NCBI GenBank assembly: GCA_002440145.1
Contig: DJRS01000066.1
Span: 1,739 to 6,791, forward strand
DNA length: 5,053 nucleotides
From: Verrucomicrobia bacterium UBA6354
GTDB lineage: Bacteria; Verrucomicrobiota; Kiritimatiellia; RFP12; UBA1067
Reading direction: 5' to 3'
Made by a program: the position numbers and the translations under genes. The notes below the pieces were generated by a model that had not been told where the DNA came from, did not search any database, and saw nothing but the letters and a program-made list of their open reading frames with translations. Position 1 is the first letter of the stretch; every line of letters starts with the position of its first letter. Positions 1-5,053 of this stretch are shown here, piece after piece.

Positions 1-30
1 CCCAATCCTGCCCATCCTGTAAATCCTGTC
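1..30. repeat. Period-9 array with ATCCTG core, three copies
   Basis: ATCCTG recurs at 5-10, 14-19 and 23-28, giving units AATCCTGCC, CATCCTGTA and AATCCTGTC. The array touches the window edge and may continue beyond it. It is non-coding as far as can be seen. Arrays of this kind are, from memory, frequent in spacers of uncultured Verrucomicrobiota- and Planctomycetota-like genomes. Confidence 0.8.
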
Positions 31-62
31 TAAAACCACCTCTCCATGCCCCCCCTCCCTAG

Positions 63-163
63 TCTACATACACGGTTGAATTACCGCGCGCGGGACAACT
101 AGGACAAGTAGGACAATTAGGACGGGTAGGACGCGCCCCCCTCTACATATTACACAGTTAAAT
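63..163. repeat. Degenerate TCTACATA...GTT(A/G)AAT pair flanking the GGAC array
   Basis: TCTACATA, then CAC-GGTTGAATTA, at 63-83 resembles TCTACATA, then TTACACAGTTAAATA, at 142-164, allowing a two-base insertion and a few substitutions. The two copies are in direct orientation and bracket the period-9 GGAC array. The match is imperfect and could be chance in low-complexity sequence. Confidence 0.4.
93..134. repeat. Period-9 array with GGACAANTA consensus, five GGAC copies
   Basis: GGAC starts at 93, 102, 111, 120 and 129, an exact 9-bp period. Unit tails are AACTA, AAGTA, AATTA and GGGTA, then the array breaks off. The first three differ only at the third tail base. It is the cleanest and longest array in the window. 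A 9-bp period also reads as a three-residue peptide repeat, but no coding context supports translation. Confidence 0.88.
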
Positions 164-183
164 ATCTCTCCCCCTCCCCCTTT

Positions 184-212
184 GTGCCTCTGTGTCTCTG
201 TGCCTCTGTGTT
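184..212. repeat. Period-8 array GTGCCTCT/GTGTCTCT
   Basis: GTGCCTCT (184-191), GTGTCTCT (192-199), GTGCCTCT (200-207) and a partial GTGTT (208-212) give 3.6 units of 8 bp, alternating at one base. The reverse complement is the CACAGAGGCACAGAG type of sequence that I recall as a common intergenic repeat in many metagenome-derived bacterial genomes. Its translations are often mis-annotated as proteins. Confidence 0.88.
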
Positions 213-241
213 AAAAACTCCCCCTCTCCACGTTCTCCCGA

Positions 242-293
242 TCTCCACGGCCAATTATCCCCTCTCTACAATTCTACAACTCTACACGGCCAA
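242..293. repeat. Period-8 TCTACA array with flanking 13-base direct repeat
   Basis: TCTACA occurs at 265-270, 273-278 and 281-286, giving units TCTACAAT, TCTACAAC and TCTACACG. The last unit runs into TCTACACGGCCAA (281-293), which repeats TCTCCACGGCCAA (242-254) with one mismatch at a distance of 39 bp. The block ends just before the A run that serves as the terminator's T run on the other strand. Confidence 0.7.
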
Positions 294-298
294 AGGAG

Positions 299-341
299 AA
301 AAAAACTCCGCGGAGTTTTCTCCCAAACCCCGCGGAGTTTT
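299..341 (-). terminator. Candidate intrinsic terminator downstream of the glycosidase gene
   Basis: Read on the minus strand, the first arm AAAACTCCGCGG (341-330) can pair over 12 bp with CCGCGGAGTTTT (313-302) across a 16-base loop. The RNA then continues to a run of seven U (305-299), four of them within the stem. The 18-bp perfect palindrome AAAACTCCGCGGAGTTTT (302-319) could instead fold alone on a CGCG loop, with the same U run. The first arm lies 22 bases after the TAG stop. Both folds fit a rho-independent terminator. On the plus strand only four T follow each stem, so it would be weaker in that direction. Confidence 0.7.
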
Positions 342-358
342 CCCTCGCTTCCCGCGGG
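302..358. repeat. Three CCGCGG palindrome cores at exact 22-bp spacing
   Basis: CCGCGG occurs at 308-313, 330-335 and 352-357, each exactly 22 bp from the next. The first core sits in the perfect 18-bp palindrome 302-319. The second sits in a 16-bp palindrome with one mismatched pair (325-340). The third is only CCCGCGGG (351-358). The first two share a 13-base direct repeat, CCGCGGAGTTTTC (308-320 and 330-342). The third core lies 6 bases below the glycosidase stop codon. The first two overlap the terminator call. Confidence 0.85.
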
Positions 359-363
359 GGGCT

Positions 364-2151
364 CTATTTCGTGCGCGGCAGTTCCGCGAAACCGTAGGGG
401 GCGACCGCGATCCAGCGCAAACTTCCCCCTTCGTTCATCGCCAGGCGCGCGGCGGGCGTCGCGTTGACGAGAATGACCTTACGCGCATCCGCCGGGACGG
501 ACACGACGATCGCCGGATCGTACACCGCGAAGATGCGCTCCGTGTCGCTCCACCCTTCCAGCAGCGGATAGTTCGCCGCGGGATTGTGGGCGCGGAAACC
601 GCCGCGCTGCAGGGCGTCCCGGTGCGCCTCGGAAAAGGCGATCCATTTGGCGATTTCCGCCTTCTGCACGGCGGGGATGGTGTCCAGAACCATGGAATAC
701 TGCACCGTCGTGAAGATGACGGACAGAATGGCTTGCGCCGCGGTCGCGGCATCCCCGGAAGGCGTCCAGCGGAGCATGTCCGCATGCACCGGCGTCCCGC
801 ATGCCGTGAGGCGGATATTGGCCGTCCGCACCCGGTTGGCGAGCGGGTCGCCGGGGCAGTCGTTCGCGCGCAGCATGTTGCCGTAATGCGCGGTGACAGG
901 TCCGATATAGGGCTGGCGGAACTCCAGAAGGACATCCGGCTTGAGGGCCTTCAGACGCGTCGATATCTCCGCCAGGAGCGCCTTGGCGGCCTCCGAAACG
1001 CTCTTGTAGTCGCGTCCGGCGTAATTCTCCTTGACCGCCGGGTCGGTCCCGAAAATGCGGAAGAAGTCGATGAAATCGATCTTGTAGCCGTCCAGGTTCC
1101 AGTCCTTCATCATCCGCACGAGGTTGCCCACGATAAACGCGCGCACTTCGGGGAAGCGGGGGTCCAGAACGCCCAGGTCCTGTCCCCAAAGCCGTCCGTC
1201 CATGAGGTATTTGCCGCGGAAGACCGGATAAGTCCGGCTTTCTTTCGCCACAAACGCCATGGAGTACCACAGCATGTATTTCATGCCCAGCGCATGGACG
1301 CGCGCGACGTGTCCGCGCATGTCGGGCAGCGTTTCCGGCACGGGCGCCCAGTCGCCGTAGGCCTGCTGCCAGCCGTCGTCCGTGATGATGGTCTTCATGC
1401 CCAGTTTCGCCGCCGCGGCGCATTCCTTCTCGAGCGTCGGGGCGTCGAAGAACTTGTTGAAGGCGTACCAGGTCGAATACACCGGCTCGTAGGCCGCGTC
1501 CGGCGGAGGGAGGGGTACCGCCCGGGCGGCGGAAGCGACCCACCGGGACGCCTCCTGCACGGTCTGCGACCAGTCGCGCACGCGGCTATCCAGCCGAATC
1601 GCGCACTCCCACCGCGCGAGCGGCGCTTCCGGCTCGGCGAAAAACGTCATTTTGACGCGGTAGACGAACGAATCGCGCTCCTCCACGATGATTGCGGGCG
1701 CGAACCGGACTTCCCGCACGCACTCCGACCAGGCGAGCGTCAACCGGTTCTCGTCGCCGTTCGCGAACCAACTGCGGACGGGCGTGCTGTAGCAGAATTT
1801 GGACGCCTCGCCGCCGCGGAAAGGCGTACGCACATGCTCCACCGGCTCCCAAAGTCCGGCGCTGTCCCCGATCGGCACGTCGAAGGAGAGCGTAACCGGG
1901 GCGGGCAGGCGCGGTTCGCCCGCGCTCGTCCAGGAAAGGTTGAGCAGCCGCACCCCGTCTTCCGGAACGGACGCGGCGATCCGCCAGCCCGCGCCCGGGC
2001 TGCAGACCGTATTCGTCGCCGCCACCGGAATGGATACCGCGGCGGAAGACGCCGCGTCCCCGGGGTTGAAGGTGAACGCACGCGGCTGGAGCCCTTCCGC
2101 CGCGTGCAGCGACAGGGCGGAAAGGCAGAAGGCCAGACACAATCTCTTCAT
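364..2151 (-). CDS. Secreted GH36-like glycoside hydrolase (alpha-galactosidase/melibiase type)
   Basis: Predicted exported retaining glycosidase of clan GH-D, most like GH36; alpha-galactosidase is the likeliest activity. The 595-residue protein starts with a type I signal peptide (MKR, hydrophobic stretch to about 16, cleavage near LHA-A or HAA-E). There is no valid lipobox. An N-terminal beta-rich domain spans about 20-212 and ends in a PLPPPD linker. A TIM barrel spans about 222-510, and a short beta domain follows to the end. Barrel motifs are STWYAFN (226-232), TDDGWQ with the D258/D259 pair that in this clan contacts the sugar, and DGYKIDF with K357 and probable nucleophile D359. LRAND follows, with R428 and probable acid/base D431; D435 is the alternative. 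PVHADMLRW (454-462) is also typical of bacterial GH36-like proteins. The nucleophile motif is YKIDF, not the KWD of classical alpha-galactosidases, and the protein is shorter than the roughly 700 residues usual there, so the substrate is uncertain. The ATG at 2151 is chosen because it gives the signal peptide and has a good ribosome binding site. The stop is TAG at 366-364. It lies 46 bp downstream of the PFOR gene. Confidence 0.88.
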   Translation of the reverse strand: MKRLCLAFCLSALSLHAAEGLQPRAFTFNPGDAASSAAVSIPVAATNTVCSPGAGWRIAASVPEDGVRLLNLSWTSAGEPRLPAPVTLSFDVPIGDSAGLWEPVEHVRTPFRGGEASKFCYSTPVRSWFANGDENRLTLAWSECVREVRFAPAIIVEERDSFVYRVKMTFFAEPEAPLARWECAIRLDSRVRDWSQTVQEASRWVASAARAVPLPPPDAAYEPVYSTWYAFNKFFDAPTLEKECAAAAKLGMKTIITDDGWQQAYGDWAPVPETLPDMRGHVARVHALGMKYMLWYSMAFVAKESRTYPVFRGKYLMDGRLWGQDLGVLDPRFPEVRAFIVGNLVRMMKDWNLDGYKIDFIDFFRIFGTDPAVKENYAGRDYKSVSEAAKALLAEISTRLKALKPDVLLEFRQPYIGPVTAHYGNMLRANDCPGDPLANRVRTANIRLTACGTPVHADMLRWTPSGDAATAAQAILSVIFTTVQYSMVLDTIPAVQKAEIAKWIAFSEAHRDALQRGGFRAHNPAANYPLLEGWSDTERIFAVYDPAIVVSVPADARKVILVNATPAARLAMNEGGSLRWIAVAPYGFAELPRTK

Positions 2152-2159
2152 TTGTCGAT

Positions 2160-2167
2160 TCCTCTCT
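2160..2167 (-). promoter_or_regulatory. Ribosome binding site of the glycosidase gene
   Basis: On the minus strand AGAGAGGA lies 8 bases before the ATG at 2151, a normal Shine-Dalgarno match and spacing. It supports this start, which also places the signal peptide at the very N-terminus. I see no convincing -35/-10 pair in the 46-bp gap, so transcription either runs through from the PFOR gene or starts inside its 3' end. Confidence 0.75.
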
Positions 2168-2191
2168 ATGTTTTGATGTTCCGATGTTCCG
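2167..2191. repeat. Three-copy period-8 array in the PFOR-glycosidase gap
   Basis: On the plus strand, TATGTTTT (2167-2174) is followed by two identical GATGTTCC units (2175-2182 and 2183-2190) and a further G. On the coding strand this reads as GGAACATC units directly upstream of the Shine-Dalgarno sequence. The array fills more than half of the 46-bp gap and begins 7 bp after the PFOR stop codon. It matches the style, though not the sequence, of the period-8 arrays at 184-212 and 265-288. Confidence 0.8.
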
Positions 2192-2197
2192 CGCCGA

Positions 2198-5053
2198 TCA
2201 GTCGGCCGGGCTGGGCGGCAGCGCGGCGAGTTCCTGCAGCAGGCGGTAGTTGGACTTGAAGCCCTCCTCCGTCCGCTCCAGGATCTCCTTGGCCTTCTCT
2301 TCGCCCGCCACCTTCACCAGCTGGCGGAAGCGGTTCTCGCCCGTCGTCTTGGAAAGCGCCGCGGCGGCGAAGGAGAGTCCGGCGTCGCGGGAATCCAGCG
2401 TGAAGCCGCCCTTGCCTTCCTCCACCAGCGCCGGATTGTACCGCCACAGGGGGAAGTGGAGCGAATCGACCGCCGTCTTCTGGTGCTGCGGACCTTCCGC
2501 CGTCGAGAGGCCCTGCTCGATGCAGTGCGCATAGGCGATGATGAGCGCGGGGCCGTCGTAGCTTTCCGCCTCGTGGAACGCCTTCACCGTCGCGACCGGG
2601 TTCGCGCCCATCGACACGTAGGCGATGTAGACGTTCTTGTACTGGAGCTGCATCAGACCGAGGTTCTTCTTCATCTGCACCTTGCCCGAGGCGGCGAACT
2701 TCGCGATCGCACCCTTCGGCGTGGACTTCGAGGCTTGCCCGCCCGTGTTGGAGTAGACTTCCGTATCCAGGACGAGCACCTTCACGTTCCGCCCCGAGGC
2801 GAGCACGTGGTCCAGCCCGCCGTAGCCGATGTCGTACGCCCAGCCGTCGCCGCCGACGATCCAGACCGACTTGCGCACGAGGTTGTCCGCGACCGCCAGA
2901 AGGCGGGTCTTGCGCGTGCAGCTGCAGTCATGCGCGGCGAGCGCCGCCTTGAGTTCGGCGACCGCCGCGCGCATCTCCTCCACGCCCCGGCCCTTCTCGT
3001 CGAACTGGTCGATGGACTTGATGTGCGTCAGGATCGCCTTGATGTTCTCCGGCGCCGCGGGATTCGCGAGCATCTCGTCCACGAGCCCGAACGCGTACGC
3101 CTGCAGCTTTTCCGTCGAAACGCGCATGCCCAGACCGAACTCCGCGTTGTCCTCGAAGAGCGAGTTGGACCATGCCGGACCGCGTCCGTCCGCGCGTTTG
3201 CAGTAGGGCGTCGTGGGCAGGTTGCCGCCGTAGATGGAGGAGCATCCCGTCGCGTTGGCGATCAGCAGCCGGTCGCCGCAAATCTGCGTCAGGAGCTTGA
3301 TGTAGGGCGTCTCGCCGCACCCCGCGCAGGCGCCCGAGAACTCGAAGAGCGGACGCTTCAGCTGGCTGTCCAGCAGCATCTTCATGTCGAGCTTGGCGGC
3401 GTCCACTTCCGGCAGCTTCAGGAAGAAGTCCCAGTTCTTGATTTCCTTCTCGCGCACCGAAAGCTGCGGCACCATCTTCAGCGCCGGCTTCGGGTTCGCC
3501 TTCAGTTCGCCTGTCGCCGGATCCTTCTTCGGCTGCGACATCGGGCACTTGACCACGCACAGCGTGCAGCCCATGCAGTCCTCCGGTGCGCACTGCACCG
3601 TCATCTTCTCGCCCAGCCCTTTCATCTTCGGCGTCTTGGTGTCCGCCGACTTGAAGTCCGCCGGCGCGCCGGCGAGCGCGTCCTTGCCGTAGACTTTCAG
3701 GCGGATCGCCGCGTGCGGGCAGATCGCCGAGCAGTTGCCGCACTGGATGCAGACCGCCGGATCCCACTCCGGCACGAACGCCGCGACGTTGCGCTTCTCC
3801 CATTGCGTGGTCGCCGTCGGCCAGGTGCCGTCCGCCGGGATGGCGGAAACCGGCAAGTCGTTGCCCTTCTGCGCGATCATCTTCGCCGTCACGTCCTTGA
3901 CGAATGCGGGGGCTTCCGCCGCGACGGTCGGCGGCTTCTTGAACGCGCCCGCCGGCTTGGACGGATACTGCACCTCCTCGATCGCGGCGACCGCCGCGTC
4001 GATGCACTTCCAGTTCTTCTCGACGACGTCCATGCCCTTCATGGCGTAGGACTTCTCGGCGTACGCCTTGAGTTCCTTGATGGCTTCCGCTTCCGGCAGG
4101 ATGCCCGAGAGCTTGAAGAAGGCGGTCTGGAGCACCGTGTTCGTGCGCGTACCCATGCCGTTGGCGCGCGCGATCTTGGCCGCGTCCACGACATAGAAGC
4201 GCAGTTTCTTGTCGATGATCGTCTGCTCCACCTCGTCCGGCATGTGCGCCCAGACTTCCGCGGCGGAATAGGGCGAGGCCAGCAGGAACGTCGAGCCCGG
4301 CTTCGCCGCGGCGAGCACGTCGTACTTCTCGAGGTAGTTGAAGCAGTGGCACGCCGTGAAGTCCGCCTTGTGGCAGAAGTAGGGGCTGCGGATGACGTCC
4401 GGCCCGAACCGCAGATGGGAGACGGTCACGCCGCCGGACTTCTTGGAGTCGTACTCGAAGTAGCCCTGGGCGTAGTTGTCGGTGTAGGTGCCGATGATCT
4501 TGATGGAGTTCTTGTTCGCGCCCACCGTGCCGTCCGCGCCGATGCCCCAGAACATGCACTCCTTGCGCGCCCCGGTCGGGATCTCGAAGCGCTCGTCCCC
4601 GAGCAGATACCGCCCCGTCACGTCGTCCACGATGCCCACGGCGAAATGGTCGACCGGCTTTGCGGCGGACATGTTGTCGTAGACCGCCTTGCACATCTGC
4701 GGCGTGAAATCCTTGGACCCCAGCCCGTAGCGTCCGCCCAGGATCCGCGGCTGCGCAAACGCCGCGGTACCCGCCTGCACCCCCTGCGCCACCGCGGCGC
4801 ATACGTCCAGATAGAGCGGATCGCCCACCGCGCCCGGCTCTTTCGTGCGGTCGAGCACCGTGACGGTCTTCACCGTCTTCGGCAGCGCCGCGACGAACGC
4901 GTCCGCGGCGAACGGACGGTACAGGCGAACCTTGACGAGGCCGACCTTCTCGCCGGCGGCGACGAGCGCCTCGACCGTCTCGTGCAGCGTCTCGCAGCCG
5001 GAGCCCATCGCCACGACGATGCGTTCGGCGTCCGGTGCGCCCACGTAGTCGAA
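2198..5053 (-). CDS. nifJ: Pyruvate:ferredoxin (flavodoxin) oxidoreductase, 5'-truncated by window edge
   Basis: Single-chain PFOR. It decarboxylates pyruvate with CoA to acetyl-CoA and CO2 and reduces ferredoxin or flavodoxin in the cytoplasm. The frame is open to the window edge (codons F-D-Y precede the GTG at 5044), so that GTG is internal and the true start lies outside. Residues below count from that GTG (948 to the stop). Domain II opens with GAPDAER and continues to about 85. Domain III, about 100-365, contains DGTVGANKNSIKIIG and KKSGGVTVSHLRFGP. A ferredoxin-like domain has two 4Fe-4S motifs: C432/C435/C438/C442 (3751-3719) and C490/C493/C496/C500 (3577-3545). The proximal cluster is expected on C573, C576, C601 and C841. 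The thiamine diphosphate/Mg site is GDGWAYDIGYGG plus DTEVYSNTGGQ, with D733, T761, V763 and N766 at the expected places (2854-2744). Family proteins have about 1,170-1,200 residues, so about 230-260 N-terminal residues are missing. The protein ends after domain VI, without the C-terminal extension of the Desulfovibrio africanus enzyme. No frameshift seen. Confidence 0.98.
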   Translation of the reverse strand, partial: FDYVGAPDAERIVVAMGSGCETLHETVEALVAAGEKVGLVKVRLYRPFAADAFVAALPKTVKTVTVLDRTKEPGAVGDPLYLDVCAAVAQGVQAGTAAFAQPRILGGRYGLGSKDFTPQMCKAVYDNMSAAKPVDHFAVGIVDDVTGRYLLGDERFEIPTGARKECMFWGIGADGTVGANKNSIKIIGTYTDNYAQGYFEYDSKKSGGVTVSHLRFGPDVIRSPYFCHKADFTACHCFNYLEKYDVLAAAKPGSTFLLASPYSAAEVWAHMPDEVEQTIIDKKLRFYVVDAAKIARANGMGTRTNTVLQTAFFKLSGILPEAEAIKELKAYAEKSYAMKGMDVVEKNWKCIDAAVAAIEEVQYPSKPAGAFKKPPTVAAEAPAFVKDVTAKMIAQKGNDLPVSAIPADGTWPTATTQWEKRNVAAFVPEWDPAVCIQCGNCSAICPHAAIRLKVYGKDALAGAPADFKSADTKTPKMKGLGEKMTVQCAPEDCMGCTLCVVKCPMSQPKKDPATGELKANPKPALKMVPQLSVREKEIKNWDFFLKLPEVDAAKLDMKMLLDSQLKRPLFEFSGACAGCGETPYIKLLTQICGDRLLIANATGCSSIYGGNLPTTPYCKRADGRGPAWSNSLFEDNAEFGLGMRVSTEKLQAYAFGLVDEMLANPAAPENIKAILTHIKSIDQFDEKGRGVEEMRAAVAELKAALAAHDCSCTRKTRLLAVADNLVRKSVWIVGGDGWAYDIGYGGLDHVLASGRNVKVLVLDTEVYSNTGGQASKSTPKGAIAKFAASGKVQMKKNLGLMQLQYKNVYIAYVSMGANPVATVKAFHEAESYDGPALIIAYAHCIEQGLSTAEGPQHQKTAVDSLHFPLWRYNPALVEEGKGGFTLDSRDAGLSFAAAALSKTTGENRFRQLVKVAGEEKAKEILERTEEGFKSNYRLLQELAALPPSPAD

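Larger units (their letters stand above)
1..298. other. Non-coding spacer made of short arrays; no gene supported
   Basis: Open frames here have low-complexity, repeat-derived translations, lack a plausible ribosome binding site, and on the plus strand simply run on as shadows antisense to the glycosidase gene. No tRNA or rRNA is recognisable. The plus strand is strongly pyrimidine-biased from about 141 to 290, with runs such as CTCCCCCTCCCCC near 168-180. The only other structure is the set of tandem arrays listed separately and a 10-bp CCGCGCGCGG palindrome at 84-93. The neighbouring gene on this side lies outside the window. Confidence 0.8.

Noticed and set aside
84..93. CCGCGCGCGG palindrome as an operator
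   Set aside because: A 10-bp CG-alternating palindrome is easily produced by chance in GC-rich DNA, and no promoter or gene start lies beside it.
1..290. CRISPR array
   Set aside because: Repeat units are only 8-9 bp, contiguous and without unique spacers of 25-40 bp; no cas gene is present.
302..358. Recombinase attachment or transposon end
   Set aside because: The palindromes are repeated next to each other with no integrase, transposase or target duplication in view, and terminator function explains most of the structure.
192..467. Small 91-residue plus-strand protein
   Set aside because: Its translation is produced by the arrays and the palindrome block, then the antisense of the glycosidase end; there is no ribosome binding site and no coding signature.
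184..2259. 691-residue plus-strand open frame
   Set aside because: It starts inside the period-8 array, has an Arg/Gly/His-rich composition with no recognisable domain, and lies antisense to the glycosidase gene, which has a signal peptide and catalytic motifs. Long antisense frames are expected in GC-rich genes.
2928..4802. 624-residue minus-strand open frame inside PFOR
   Set aside because: It is another frame of the PFOR gene with low-complexity Gly/Arg-rich translation, while the PFOR frame holds every family motif.
5042..5044. GTG as the start of the PFOR gene
   Set aside because: The frame remains open to the window edge and the protein begins mid-family at the GAPDAER motif, so the true start is outside the window.

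Overview
This is a GC-rich bacterial window with two genes, both read from the minus strand, and a non-coding tail of about 360 bases at the low-coordinate end. The genes look like those of an anaerobic, fermentative, polysaccharide-using bacterium. PFOR is a marker of anaerobic metabolism, and the second gene encodes a secreted glycoside hydrolase of the melibiase type. The spacers carry short period-8 and period-9 sequence arrays. From memory, such arrays are common in uncultured Verrucomicrobiota/Kiritimatiellota/Lentisphaerota and Planctomycetota genomes. That taxonomic guess is inference and rests on no marker gene.

Layout in transcription order (high to low coordinates): (1) 5053-2198 is the pyruvate:ferredoxin (flavodoxin) oxidoreductase gene. 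It is cut by the window edge and lacks roughly its first 230-260 codons (the N-terminal thiamine-pyrimidine domain), but is otherwise intact to its stop. (2) A 46-bp gap holds a three-copy period-8 array and the ribosome binding site of the next gene. (3) 2151-364 is a complete 595-residue exported GH36-like alpha-galactosidase-type glycosidase. (4) Positions 341-299 form a strong candidate intrinsic terminator, built from copies of a CCGCGG-centred palindrome spaced exactly 22 bp apart. (5) Positions 1-298 hold no gene I can support, only a run of unrelated short tandem arrays (period 8 or 9) in a pyrimidine-rich plus strand.

How the genes relate: PFOR is a cytoplasmic central-metabolism enzyme that turns pyruvate into acetyl-CoA, CO2 and reduced ferredoxin. 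The glycosidase is exported and would release sugars feeding glycolysis and hence pyruvate. The short gap, common strand and absence of a visible terminator between them allow co-transcription. The functional link is indirect and the pairing may be incidental.

I see no CRISPR array, tRNA, rRNA, transposase, phage gene or defence system. The least explained material is the repeat content of the two spacers, not the genes.
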